A DNA stretch of 64,000 nucleotides from JACKBK01 sp963707275 (GTDB taxonomy: Bacteria > Chloroflexota > Anaerolineae > JAAEKA01): the NCBI GenBank assembly GCA_963707275.1, contig CAVPPH010000010.1:248001-312000 (forward strand), written 5' to 3'. Below are positions 37,910 through 48,050 of the stretch, in pieces. The notes below the pieces were generated by a model. It saw only the letters and a list, made by a program, of their open reading frames with translations. It had not been told where the DNA came from and ran no database searches. A program made the translations under genes and the position numbers. Positions within the stretch are counted from its first letter, which is position 1. Each line of letters starts with the position of its first letter.

Positions 37910-40479
37910 ATGAACGCGAAATCACTCCACACCCTCGAATTCGACAAGATTCTGCAACGGCTGGCTGAACGCACCAGCTTTTCTGCGGGCGCGCGAGCTT
38001 GCACGTGACACCCTGCCGACCGACGATCTGACGCTGGCGCAGCACTGGCTGGGCGAGACCGCGGAGGCGCGTCGATTGTTGAGCGAACACAGCGACGTTC
38101 ACCTGGGCGGCGTGTTCGATGTGCGCGTCTACCTGCCGCAGGCTGAGCGCGGCGCGGTGTTATTACCCAACGAACTGCTGGAGATTCGCAGCACGTTGCA
38201 GCGCGCCCGTACACTGCGCAACATTTTGGTGCGCGTCGAAGGCCGCTATCCCGTGATGGCCGACATCGCCTACCGCATCGAGCCGGTGCTGCATGTCGCG
38301 GACCAGATCGGCCAGGTGCTCAACGACCGCGGCGAAGTGATGGACAGTGCGAGTCCCAAGCTGGCCCGCCTGCGCTCTGAGATCAAAGTGGTGCAGAGCC
38401 GGTTGATGGACCGGTTGAGCCGCGTCATCAACTCGCCCGACACAGCGCAATATCTCCAGGAACCGATTGTCACCCAACGGCAGGGGCGCTACGTCGTCCC
38501 GCTAAAGGCGGAATTCAAGGGCCGCATCCGCGGGCTGATCCACGACCAGTCCTCCAGCGGCGCGACGCTTTTCATCGAGCCGTTCGGCGCGGTCGAGTTG
38601 AACAACGAGTGGCGCAAGCTGCAAATGGACGAGGAAGAGGAAGTGCGCCGGCTGCTGGCTGAACTGAGCGACCTGGTGGCTGACGAGGCGCCCTATATCC
38701 GCCAGACCGTCGAGGCGCTGGCGATACTGGATCTGATTTTCGCCCGCGCCCGCTACGCTGACGACCTGCGCGCGACCGAGCCGGAGTTGGTGGAGTGGAA
38801 GAAGCAGGCAGGGAAAGAGGGGAAGAAGGGAAAGGAAGGAAACCAGGGAAAGAAGGGAACTGAGGCAAAGCTGGAAGCGACGCATAGCCGCGTGCCTGTG
38901 GCAACAGATGTCACCCTCTCACCCCCTCTCCCTCTCTCCCCCTCTCCGCAACACCCCGGCTCCACCATCGATCTCAAGCAGGCTCGCCATCCGTTGCTGA
39001 ACCCGGAGACGGTGGTGCCTATCGACGTCTATCTGGAGGACAGCTATTTCGTGTTGCTGGTGACCGGTCCCAACACCGGCGGCAAGACGGTGACGCTCAA
39101 GACGGTCGGCTTGCTGGCGCTGATGGCGCAGGCGGGCATGCACATCCCGGCTGGCGATGGGTCGCAGCTCTCCTGCTTCGAGGGCATCTACGCTGATATC
39201 GGCGACGAGCAGAGCATCGAGCAGAGCCTTTCGACCTTCTCCAGCCACATGACCAACATCATCAACATCCTGGAGGAGGCTGATGATCGCAGTCTGCTGC
39301 TGCTGGACGAGTTGGGCGCGGGCACAGATCCCGAGGAAGGGTCGGCGCTGGCGCGTGCGTTGCTGGATCACCTGGTGCGGCGGCGCATCACCACCATGGC
39401 GACCACACATTACTCGGAGTTGAAGATCTACGCGCATGGCACGCCCGGCGTTCGCAACGCAAGCGTCGAATTCGACGTCGAAACCCTGGCGCCGACCTAC
39501 GATCTGAGTATCGGTCTGCCGGGCCGCTCCAACGCGCTGGCCATTGCGACGCGGTTGGGGCTGCCGCGCGATATCATCGACGCGGCCCAGTCGCTGGTGC
39601 GCCCCGAGTTCGCTGGAAGCCGACGAGCTACTTCAAGAGATCAAGGACACGCGCACGCGGCTGCAAGAGGAGCGGGCAGCCGCCGAGAAGCTGCGACTCA
39701 AGTCAGCCGACCACGAGAAGGCGCTGAAGCAGCAGCTCGACAGCATCGAGCAGACCCGCCGCGATCTGGTCAACGAGGCGCGCGAGCAGGCGCAGGCCGA
39801 ACTGGACGACCTGGCCGACGAGTTGCAGCGGGTGCGCAAACAGCTTGCCGGGCTGGTAGCGTCCAGCGACACGCGCGAGGAGCAGCGCCAGATTTTGCAC
39901 GAGGCGCAGCAGGTCATCGAGGCGCGTCGCGAAGCCAGCGAGCCGCTGCCGCAGCCGCAGAAGCCGGCCGCGCCGCCGGCTGCCACGCCGATTCGTGTCG
40001 GCGATACCGTCTGGGTGCCCAGCCTGCAAAGCTCCGCCCAGATCGTGGCGCTCAATCCGCAGGAGAAGGAAGCGGAGCTACAACTCGGCGTGTATCGCAT
40101 GCGGCTGCCGCTCAGCCGGGTAGAGCGGCGCGATGTGGGCGATGCGCTGCCGGTGGGCATGGAGCGGCCTGGGCGGCTGCCGGTGGCGGACCCATCGCCG
40201 CGCATGTCGGCGCCGATGCCGCAGGTCGGGTTAGAACTCGATATTCGTGGCGCGACGGTGGAGGAAATGCTGCCGCGGCTGGAGAAGTATCTCGACGACG
40301 CCTACCTTGGCATGATGCCCTGGGTGCGCGTTATTCACGGCAAGGGAACCGGCGCGCTGCGGACCGGCGTACGCAACGAACTGCGCAAGCATCCACTGGT
40401 CAAGAACTTCCGCGAGGGCGAGCCGGGCGAAGGCGGCGATGGTGTGACGGTCGTGTATCTGGTCGGTCAGGCGGAGTAA
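37910..40479 (+). CDS. mutS2: endonuclease MutS2 (frameshifted twice)
   Basis: About 856 residues from ATG 37910 (AKSLHTLEFDKILQRLAERT). Domain order: clamp/core, then ATPase with Walker A VTGPNTGGKTVTLKT, Walker B LLLLDELGAGTDPEEGSALA and THYSELK, a long coiled coil (~570-680), a KOW-like strand set, and the C-terminal Smr nuclease domain with LDIRGATVEEML and VIHGKGTGALRTGV. MutS2 rescues collided ribosomes and limits recombination. Frame changes are near 37980 and 39612. Residues ~300-350 hold a Lys/Gly then Pro/Ser low-complexity insert not seen in typical MutS2. A hairpin terminator follows. Confidence 0.93.
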
Positions 40480-40501
40480 TTTGCAAGCTGGCCTGTGAAT
40501 C

Positions 40502-40549
40502 AGGACTGCGCTGAGTGCCTCCCCCCATGCACCCAACGCAGTCCTTTTT
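40502..40549 (+). terminator. terminator after mutS2
   Basis: AGGACTGCG (40502-40510) pairs with CGCAGTCCT (40538-40546), followed by TTTT. The loop is long (27 nt). Confidence 0.6.
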
Positions 40550-40892
40550 GATCCGGGTTGGCGAGGTCGCCAGACCCCTAACGCACCAAGGCGGCCATTA
40601 CCCCTTTACGCAGCCTAGTATCGCCTTCTTGCCCAAGTGATTCCCCCTCGGCAAAGTGGCGGCCGCCGCTGATGCAAATTAAACAAGTGCTCCGCAGAAG
40701 CGTCTCCCTAGCATATGCAGGGAAGATCGGCATTTGGCATTATCACCACGCAATTGCATAATACCTTTGGCAGGACATGCACGATTGTGGGCCGTAGCAG
40801 CCAAATGTCTGTTGGAAGCTCCACTGTTTGTGCTTCCAAGCCGACGGTGACACTCGCCTAGCAACCGGATCACTGCCACCATACCACGAACT
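40550..40892. other. intergenic region upstream of the SARP gene
   Basis: No convincing ORF, RNA gene or repeat in this stretch. It may hold the promoter of the SARP-STAND gene; the frame of that gene is open from 40828, but coding there has poor character. Confidence 0.35.
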
Positions 40893-40912
40893 TGCAACGA
40901 AAGTGCAACGAA
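40893..40912 (+). promoter_or_regulatory. direct repeat with 11-bp period, possible SARP operator
   Basis: TGCAACGAA occurs at 40893-40901 and again at 40904-40912, identical and one helical turn apart, 102 bp before ATG 41014. SARP regulators bind heptamer repeats at 11-bp spacing, so autoregulation is possible. Confidence 0.45.
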
Positions 40913-41013
40913 TCGGGGTAGTTCTCGGGACAATCTGCCCGAATCCTGAAATTCCTGTCTTTCCTTCAATCGGGCGCGAGCCCATGCCTTCTTGCCCGCG
41001 GGATCATGAGCCT

Positions 41014-44000
41014 ATGACGCGTCTCAGATTACAGTTGTTTGGCGCTTTTCAGACCCATCTCGACGACCTGCCGTTGACGAGCTTTCGCTCAGACAAGAGC
41101 CGCGCCTTGCTGGCGTACCTGGCCGTCGAGTCAGATCGCGTCCACCGGCGTGAGTCGCTGGCCAGCCTGTTCTGGGGCGACTTCAACGACCGGTCGGCTC
41201 GTCGCAGCCTCAGCTCGGCGCTCGCCAACCTGCGTACCATTCTTGCGCCGTTGAATTTGAGTGACGACCAGGCTTCAGTGCTGACGACCAACTGGCACGA
41301 GGCATTCTTCACAGCCGACCGCGGGACGACGTTCGTCGATGTTCTCGAGTTTGATCGGCTGCTGGCTCTCTCGTCGGCCCACCCGCACCGGTCGATTACC
41401 CACTGCTCCGCGTGCATCGAACGTCTTTCCACGGCTGTCGAATTGTATCGCGGCCCGTTTCTCGCCGGCCTGTCGCTGGCGGACGCGCCGGCGTTCGATG
41501 ACTGGCAAACGCTACGGGCGCAGCGTTGCGAGCAGCAGGCGCTGGCCACGCTGGACACCCTCACTCACTATCATATTGCCAAGGGAGACCTGCCGGCGGC
41601 CGAACGCTACGCCCGCCAACAGATTGGGATCGACAGTTTGCGGGAGGCTGCGCACCGACAACTGATGACTGTGCTGGCGGCTGCGGGGCAACGTCCGGCT
41701 GCACTGGCGCAGTACGAAAGCTGCCGCCAGACGTTGCGCACCGAACTGGGCGTCGAACCGGGCGAGGAGACGAAGGCGCTCTACGAGGAAATATTGGCCG
41801 GTGGGCTGAACCGCCAGGTCGCCATGGCAGCCAGTGCGCTGGAGAACCCATATAAGGGCCTCAAAGCATTTGTGGCCGGCGATGCCGCCGACTACTACGG
41901 CCGCGAGGTCATGACTTCGTATCTGGTCAACGTCGTGAGCCGCAGCGCGGCCGTGGGAGTGGTGGGGCCGTCTGGCAGCGGCAAGACATCGCTGATCCAT
42001 GCCGGCCTGCTCCATCAGCTTGCTCAGGAGGCGCGCCAGGACTTCTCTGGCGGCGGTAGCGACACGAAACCACCCTGGTTGATCTGCCAGGTGCGGCCCG
42101 GTCCGTCTCCCATCCGGTCGCTGGCAGCATCGCTGGCGCAGGCCCTGTCCACCGACGACCAGAGCAAGCTGGGGCAATCGTTGCACTTCGATGACCTGGC
42201 TGAGGACATGCAGGTGGGCCGCGTTTCGCTGCGCAGCCTCTTGGAGCAGGCGCTGCCTGCGGACAGCCGGCGGGTGCTCATCGTCTGCGATCAGTTCGAA
42301 GAACTCTTCACGCTGTGCCAGGACGGGGAGGAGCGCTCGGCATTTCTCGATCTGTTGTCGGCCGATGCCAACTCTGGAAACCCGGCGGGCTGGTTGACGG
42401 TGCTGATCACGCTGCGGGCAGACTTCATGGGGCAGCTGCTGTCACATCGACCCATGGCCGACGCGCTCCAGGGCAGCACGGTCGTTCTCGGTCCCATGAA
42501 CCACGACGAGCTGCAATCGGCCATCGTTCAGCCGGCGCGCACGCAGGATGTTCAGTTTCAGGATGGTCTGGTCGCGCGGCTGCTGGGCGATGTTGGCAAC
42601 GAGGCCGGCCGGCTGCCGCTGCTGCAATTCTGCCTGACGCAACTCTGGGATCGCCAGCAGAACCAGCAGCTTACCCACCAGGACTACGACGCGATCGGCG
42701 GCGTCGAGGGCGCGCTGACTCGCTACGCCGACGACATCTATGCCACGTTCGCGAACGAGGACAAGCAGGCAGCCCGCCGGGTGCTCACCCAGATGGTGCG
42801 TCCCGGCGTGGACGCCGAGGATACGCGCCGCCCCGTCACCCGAGAGCACTTTGACGCCAGAGACTGGGCCACCGTTCAGCGGCTGGCCGACGCCCGTCTG
42901 GTAGTTACCGACCGCGATTCGACCGGGCGTGAACTGGCGGAGATCGTTCACGAAGCGCTGATCCAACGGTGGGGTTTGCTGCGCGGCTGGATCGATACCG
43001 ATCGGGCGTTCTATCTCTGGCACCAGCGCACCCGTGTAGCTGCGGCGCAGTGGACTGCGACTGGACACGATCCGGGGGCGCTGCTGCGCGGCGCACCGCT
43101 GGCCGAGGCGTTGGATTGGACAGCCAACCGCGCCGGTGATATCGGTCCTGACGTAGCCGAGTTCGTCGCAGAAAGCCTGTCACAACAGGAGCAAGAGCGA
43201 GCCGAGAAAGAGGCGCGCCTGGCGCATGAACTCAAGCAGGCGCAGATCATGACGGAGTTGGAGCACCAACGTTTCGAGCTTCAAGCGCGCTCTAACCGCC
43301 GTCTGCGCTGGCTGGTCACCGGGCTGGCGGTGGTCACCGTATTGGCACTGCTTGGCGGGCTCGCAGCCTGGAACTTGCAACGCGTGGCCGCCGAGCAGAG
43401 AGCCGTGGCCGAACAGAAGACGGAGGAGGCGCAGGAATCAGAAGCCAGGGCTGAGGCAGAGCAGCAGAATGCTGAACAGCAGGCTGAGCGTTCACTGTCG
43501 CGCCAGTTGGCCGCCCAGGCCATCAACCTGACCGACACACGGCTGGATCTGGCCATGCTGTTGGCCGACGAAGCGCTGAAGCGCAGTTTGCCCGACGACC
43601 GGCGCAACCTGATGTTGAACCTGAACGTCAGCCCGCTGGTAGAAACCCACCTCTTTGGCCACCAGGCCGCGGTATATGCTTTGGCTGTCAGCAATGACAG
43701 CCAAAGCATGGCCTCAGCCTCGGACGATGGCGCCATAAAGTTGTGGAGTCTGGCAGACGAGCGGGCGATCGCTGACCTGCCAAGCAAACGCGGCGAGAGC
43801 ATCAGTGCTTTGACTTTCAGCCCTGACGACAAGGTGCTGGCATCTGGTGACCTCGCAGGGGTGATCTATCTCTGGGACGCGATATCGGGCGAGCTATTGG
43901 GCGAACTGACGGGTCACACGGAGTCGATCAATAACCTGATGTTCAGCCAGGACGGGCAGACACTGCGTAGCACTTCGGGTGACGGCAGCAGCCGGCTCTG

Positions 44001-45543
44001 GGATTTGACCTCGCAGGAAGAAGTAGTGGCTGGGAGAGTGGCGCTGTCCTCACCGAATGGAATGGCGCTCAGTCAAGCGGGCGACAAAGTAGCTGCCAAA
44101 AATGAGACGACGATCACTCTGCAAAGCCTGGTGACAGGTTTGGACCTGGCGCCACCGATGAACGGTCATACCGGGTCGATCCAGAGTGTGGAGTTTAGCC
44201 CTGACGGCAGTGTGCTGGCGACAGCCTCTTTCGATAGTCTCGTCATCCTGTGGGACGCCGCAACTGGCCAGCCGCTGCATCCGCCGCTGGAAGGGCACGA
44301 TGGACGGGTGTTGACGCTGGCCTTCTCGCCGGATGGCAAGATACTGGCGAGCGGCGGCACTGACGGCAAAATACTCCTCTGGGATGTGGCTACAGGCGCG
44401 CCGCTGGCGGTTCCGGACATTGGACATGGCAACTGGGTACGGGTTCTTCGTTTCACACCGGACGGCCAACGGCTGATTTCCGGCGATGCCTTTGGCACGA
44501 TAATGGTCTGGAAGACTGGTCTATTCCGCCAGCTGATGGGCCACGGAGACACCGTGCGTGCGCTGGCTTTCAGCCCTGACGGGCGCACCCTCGCGTCCGG
44601 CAGCTTCGACACTACTGTACAGCGCTGGGACAGCGCCACGGGCCAGCCCATCGGCCAGCCGATGCGCGGCCACCAGAACTCAGTCATCGCCGTGGCCTAC
44701 TCGCTCGACGGCAAGCTGCTGGTGTCCGGCAGCGCCGCCGGCGACGTGGTCTTTTGGGATGCTGAGACCGGTGAGCAGGTCGCGCCTGCCAATAAGGCAC
44801 ATGGCAGTGTCGTTCTGGGATTTGCCTTCAGCCCGGACGACCAGTCCCTGGCGTCGGTTGGGTTCGATGGCGTGGTCAACCTGTGGGATGTCGCCAGTAT
44901 GTCGCTCAAGGGCGAACCGTTGACGGGCCACGAAGGCTGGACTATGGCTGTCGCGTATTCGCCCGACGGCAAGCTGCTGGCCAGCACCGGGGTCGACGCG
45001 ACCGTGCGCTTCTGGGATGCCGCTACCGGCGAAGCGCTGGGCGTGTTGCCGACCGGCCACACTGGCTGGGTGACAACGCTGGCGTTCAGTCCCGACGGCA
45101 AGACCGTCGCGACCGGCAGCCTGGACGAGACCGTGCGGCTGTGGGATGTCGCAACCATGCAGCCGTTGGGCGAGCCGCTGGCCGGGCACTCTGCCGGGAT
45201 CTGGTGCGTCGTGTTCAACCCGGCTGACGGCGGAAAAACCATGCTGACCGCTGACGGCGCCGCCACCGTAGTCCTATGGGACGTTGCAACTCGCCAGCCG
45301 CTGGCGCCGCCGCTGCATGGCGGCCTGGAAACGGAGCAGTTCGCGCTCAGCCCCGACGGCAGCCAGGTCGCGATTGCCAACTTCGCCAACGCCGGCACTA
45401 TCTCCCTATGGCGGGTTGGACAGGAGATCGCCCAGCGCTGGGAGGATCGCGCCTGCGGCATCGCCAACCGTAATCTGAGCGCCGAGGAATGGCAGCAATA
45501 TCTCGGCGATCTGCCCTACCAGGCCACCTGTTCCAACAGTTGA
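41014..45543 (+). CDS. SARP-type regulator with STAND ATPase, membrane segment and WD40 propellers
   Basis: 1,509 residues, intact. Residues ~1-95: OmpR-type winged helix (LRLQLFGAFQTHLDDLPLTS, FRSDKSRALLAYLAVE). ~95-265: bacterial transcriptional activation domain (BTAD). ~275-750: nSTAND1-type NTPase with ENPYKGLKAF, Walker A GVVGPSGSGKTSL and Walker B RVLIVCDQFEELF. ~766-786: a membrane helix (LVTGLAVVTVLALLGGLAAW). A coiled coil and ~13 WD40 repeats follow (for example LAFSPDGKILASGGTDGKI). It would place a DNA-binding domain in the cytoplasm and the propellers on the other side or along the membrane, acting as an all-in-one sensor-switch. I use ATG 41014; the frame runs up to 40828. Confidence 0.92.
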   Translation: MTRLRLQLFGAFQTHLDDLPLTSFRSDKSRALLAYLAVESDRVHRRESLASLFWGDFNDRSARRSLSSALANLRTILAPLNLSDDQASVLTTNWHEAFFTADRGTTFVDVLEFDRLLALSSAHPHRSITHCSACIERLSTAVELYRGPFLAGLSLADAPAFDDWQTLRAQRCEQQALATLDTLTHYHIAKGDLPAAERYARQQIGIDSLREAAHRQLMTVLAAAGQRPAALAQYESCRQTLRTELGVEPGEETKALYEEILAGGLNRQVAMAASALENPYKGLKAFVAGDAADYYGREVMTSYLVNVVSRSAAVGVVGPSGSGKTSLIHAGLLHQLAQEARQDFSGGGSDTKPPWLICQVRPGPSPIRSLAASLAQALSTDDQSKLGQSLHFDDLAEDMQVGRVSLRSLLEQALPADSRRVLIVCDQFEELFTLCQDGEERSAFLDLLSADANSGNPAGWLTVLITLRADFMGQLLSHRPMADALQGSTVVLGPMNHDELQSAIVQPARTQDVQFQDGLVARLLGDVGNEAGRLPLLQFCLTQLWDRQQNQQLTHQDYDAIGGVEGALTRYADDIYATFANEDKQAARRVLTQMVRPGVDAEDTRRPVTREHFDARDWATVQRLADARLVVTDRDSTGRELAEIVHEALIQRWGLLRGWIDTDRAFYLWHQRTRVAAAQWTATGHDPGALLRGAPLAEALDWTANRAGDIGPDVAEFVAESLSQQEQERAEKEARLAHELKQAQIMTELEHQRFELQARSNRRLRWLVTGLAVVTVLALLGGLAAWNLQRVAAEQRAVAEQKTEEAQESEARAEAEQQNAEQQAERSLSRQLAAQAINLTDTRLDLAMLLADEALKRSLPDDRRNLMLNLNVSPLVETHLFGHQAAVYALAVSNDSQSMASASDDGAIKLWSLADERAIADLPSKRGESISALTFSPDDKVLASGDLAGVIYLWDAISGELLGELTGHTESINNLMFSQDGQTLRSTSGDGSSRLWDLTSQEEVVAGRVALSSPNGMALSQAGDKVAAKNETTITLQSLVTGLDLAPPMNGHTGSIQSVEFSPDGSVLATASFDSLVILWDAATGQPLHPPLEGHDGRVLTLAFSPDGKILASGGTDGKILLWDVATGAPLAVPDIGHGNWVRVLRFTPDGQRLISGDAFGTIMVWKTGLFRQLMGHGDTVRALAFSPDGRTLASGSFDTTVQRWDSATGQPIGQPMRGHQNSVIAVAYSLDGKLLVSGSAAGDVVFWDAETGEQVAPANKAHGSVVLGFAFSPDDQSLASVGFDGVVNLWDVASMSLKGEPLTGHEGWTMAVAYSPDGKLLASTGVDATVRFWDAATGEALGVLPTGHTGWVTTLAFSPDGKTVATGSLDETVRLWDVATMQPLGEPLAGHSAGIWCVVFNPADGGKTMLTADGAATVVLWDVATRQPLAPPLHGGLETEQFALSPDGSQVAIANFANAGTISLWRVGQEIAQRWEDRACGIANRNLSAEEWQQYLGDLPYQATCSNS

Positions 45544-45556
45544 ACGGCGCGGCATC

Positions 45557-46204
45557 ATGCAGGCAAGGTACCACGTCCAAATCACGCGCGCAGCCGTCGG
45601 CGACCACTTCGTGCAGACCGACTTCCGCCGCATCATCCGCGCCAATCTGAGCCAGGATCGCCTGCAAAACCTGGTGTTGCATCCCGAACTGCATTTTGAC
45701 GGTGGCGCGCTGCGCGAGGCCCAGGCTTACATCAGCCAACAGCGCCGGCTGGCCGTCAGGCTGCTGCTGACGCACGGTGACCGGAAGGGCGCGCTGGATG
45801 CGTTTGGCCGGTTGTCTCACACGCGCCAGGATTTCTACGCACATTCCAACTGGACGGCGCTCTGGGTCGCGCAGCACGGCGAACTCGACCGGACGACCCC
45901 CGACCAGATCGACATCTGCCCCAATCCGCTGGTCGTACCGGGCTTGATCTCCGGCAACGCAAGCGCCGTCCACTTTCTTGCGTGCCGCGTGCCGCTGTAT
46001 GGCCGCTGGCACGCACGCCACCTGACGCCGCCCAACGACCACGAGTCCATGAATCTGGATCACCCGGGCCGCGGGCCGCTGTTTCCGTATGCCGTGACCG
46101 CAGCCACGAAGCATACCGCGGTCGAGTTGGACGCGCTGCTGCACATGCTTCGGCGTGACGGCGGGCCGGACGCGCCGGCGCTTCTGCTGGGAAGTACGAC
46201 TTAG
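45557..46204 (+). CDS. HET-C / zinc-dependent phospholipase C-like protein
   Basis: 215 residues starting 14 bases after the SARP stop. AFGRLSHTRQDFYAHSNWTA is the strongest match (H-x-x-x-D-x-x-x-H-S-N-W, as in HET-C and bacterial phospholipase C-type zinc enzymes), preceded by another His in RRIIRANLSQDRLQ-x-LVLHPELH. No signal peptide. Being right after the SARP-STAND gene, it could be the effector that the regulator controls. Enzyme activity is not established for the family. Confidence 0.7.
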   Translation: MQARYHVQITRAAVGDHFVQTDFRRIIRANLSQDRLQNLVLHPELHFDGGALREAQAYISQQRRLAVRLLLTHGDRKGALDAFGRLSHTRQDFYAHSNWTALWVAQHGELDRTTPDQIDICPNPLVVPGLISGNASAVHFLACRVPLYGRWHARHLTPPNDHESMNLDHPGRGPLFPYAVTAATKHTAVELDALLHMLRRDGGPDAPALLLGSTT

Positions 46205-46233
46205 GTGACAGTCACTGCCGCAGTGACTGTCAC
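46205..46233. repeat. GTGACAGTCAC palindrome, copy 2
   Basis: GTGACAGTCACTGC (46205-46218) and GCAGTGACTGTCAC (46220-46233), perfect 14-base arms around one base, beginning at the stop of the HET-C-like gene. Confidence 0.85.
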
Positions 46234-46262
46234 TTCTTGAAGCGGTTCGTGATGAGGAAACC

Positions 46263-47318
46263 ATGTTCACCTATCCAATCGATTACGCCGACGACGCCCA
46301 CGGACGCATCCTGGGCGAGTTGACGCTGGAAAACACCCCCGGCAACTCCACATCGGGTGACACCGTCTATCGCAGCGGCCGGCTGGCGCTGCAAAGTGGC
46401 CAGCAGCTTGATCTGGTGCTGACCCACAGCCCCGCCACGGCTGGCTTCATGTATCTGCACCAGATGGCGGTGCGGCCGCATCTATTCGAATTGCTTGACC
46501 TGCCGTTGCCATCCCCTGCGCCGGCGCGCCTCGCGTTGCCGGGCCAGGTAATACTGGGCGCGCCACGCACCAAGCTGGTCGGACCGGCCATCCGCGACGC
46601 GATGTCGTCGCCGCAGATTCGCGCCGCTATCGATGTCTGTACCCAGGACGAGGTGGTGATCCTGCCGGTGCTGCGCGAGGGCGCCAAATTTCAGATGGCC
46701 GAGGCGCTGTTCGATACCGCCGGGTACTACTGCGACGAGGCGATCCTCAACTCTCATCACGTATTCGACCCGACCGTGCCGCGCTACCACCGCCGGGTGG
46801 AGACGACGATTCTCAAGGATCAGGATATCTCGCCCCGTCAGCGGGAAGGCAAGCGGCTGGCGCTGGTAGGCGACAGCATTGCCAGCGGCATCGTGATGCT
46901 GGGCGTGCTGAGCCACGTTGGCCGCCGCTTCGACAACATCGGCCAGATCGAGATCGTGGCCCCGTTTGCGACACTGCGCGGACTGGCCAGGCTGGCTTTC
47001 TATGCCCCGGCGCGCTTTCGCATCCGCGTGCATGTCTTCGAGACGTTGCTCAACGCGCTGCCGCCCGATTATTACTACTCCGCGCACTACCCGCAGCCCG
47101 GCTTCCACATCCGCCCCGATCTGGAGGAACTGTACCGCGACTGGTGGGGAACCGACGGCGACGGCAACACGATCGCCGACACCGCCTGCGCTGGCTACGG
47201 CTGGGCCGAGGCGTTTTTCAACCCGCGCAAGCAGCTACAAATGATCAACGACCAGCTCATGGAGCGTCACGGGTTGACGATTGCTGAGGTGGTGCGTCGT
47301 AACCTGAAACCGGATTGA
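46263..47318 (+). CDS. uncharacterised PRTase-fold-like protein
   Basis: 351 residues, intact. VVILPVLREGAKFQMAEAL resembles the uracil/purine PRTase loop I region, and KRLALVGDSIASGIVMLGVL looks like a PRPP-binding loop with D-S-x-x-x-G instead of the full DD/E-x-xxTG. Between them is a charged beta domain. No signal or membrane segment. It could be a divergent phosphoribosyltransferase or a PRPP-binding regulator. The ending GLTIAEVVRRNLKPD is unremarkable. Confidence 0.6.
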   Translation: MFTYPIDYADDAHGRILGELTLENTPGNSTSGDTVYRSGRLALQSGQQLDLVLTHSPATAGFMYLHQMAVRPHLFELLDLPLPSPAPARLALPGQVILGAPRTKLVGPAIRDAMSSPQIRAAIDVCTQDEVVILPVLREGAKFQMAEALFDTAGYYCDEAILNSHHVFDPTVPRYHRRVETTILKDQDISPRQREGKRLALVGDSIASGIVMLGVLSHVGRRFDNIGQIEIVAPFATLRGLARLAFYAPARFRIRVHVFETLLNALPPDYYYSAHYPQPGFHIRPDLEELYRDWWGTDGDGNTIADTACAGYGWAEAFFNPRKQLQMINDQLMERHGLTIAEVVRRNLKPD

Positions 47319-47452
47319 CGGTCCCTGGGACAGATCGGGGAACCGTTCGAAAGGACGTGAAAATCGCGCAGGCGAGTCGCAGATACGGATTCCGTGTGCT
47401 ACAATGTAAATGACCACAACAAGCTACAAAGAGGATCAAACTGGAGCCACTC

Positions 47453-47689
47453 ATGTATCTAGATCGCATCACGGTAGACCAAGCAAGAATGAATGGACAG
47501 CCTTGTATACGCGACCTGAGGTTGACCGTCAGACGGGTGTTGGAGATCCTAGCCCTTTATCAAGATCGCGCTGAACTGCACCACGAGTATCCAGAATTGG
47601 ACGATGAGGATATTCGCCAGGCATTGCTTTACGCCGCTGCGTCCGTGGAAGACCGAGTTGTAGAGTTTACCTATGAAACTGCTGCTTGA
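47453..47689 (+). CDS. DUF433 antitoxin-type protein
   Basis: 78 residues. YLDRITVDQARMNGQPCIRD and RLTVRRVLEILALYQ, then YPELDDEDIRQALLYAA, match DUF433 helix-turn-helix proteins, which are commonly paired with DUF5615 PIN-like proteins. It overlaps that gene by 17 bases. As antitoxin it would bind the toxin and probably its own promoter. Confidence 0.88.
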   Translation: MYLDRITVDQARMNGQPCIRDLRLTVRRVLEILALYQDRAELHHEYPELDDEDIRQALLYAAASVEDRVVEFTYETAA

Positions 47690-48050
47690 CCAGGGACTAC
47701 CCCGCTCGGCCGCGTCGCTTCTACGTGAAGCAGGCGTTGATGCAGTACATGCGGGTGAGGTCGGGCTGGCCACAGCCGCAGACGCCGCTATCTTGGAGCA
47801 CGCGAACAAAGAAGATCGTGTTGTTGTCACGCTGGATGCGGACTTCCATATGTTACTCGCTCTTTCTGGAGCATCGTGTCCTTCGGTGATTCGCATAAGA
47901 ATTGAGAGACAAAAGGCCCCCGCGATCGTCGATCTCTTACAAGTGATACTTGCTTCTTGGAGTAATGAACTGGAACAGGGAGTTGCGCTGACGGTGCAGC
48001 CCAGTAGCATCCGTTTCCGTCGTTTGCCGCTGTTATCCGATCGTCCCTAG
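47673..48050 (+). CDS. DUF5615 PIN-like toxin
   Basis: 125 residues. KLLLDQGLPRSAASLLREAG has the first PIN-type Asp, DAVHAGEVGLATAADAAILE matches the middle, and VVVTLDADFHMLLAL has the second acidic pair. The DUF5615 Mut7-C-like PIN fold predicts an RNase. With the DUF433 gene it makes a type II toxin-antitoxin-like module. The last 18 bases overlap the 3' end of the convergent SDR gene. Confidence 0.85.
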   Translation: MKLLLDQGLPRSAASLLREAGVDAVHAGEVGLATAADAAILEHANKEDRVVVTLDADFHMLLALSGASCPSVIRIRIERQKAPAIVDLLQVILASWSNELEQGVALTVQPSSIRFRRLPLLSDRP

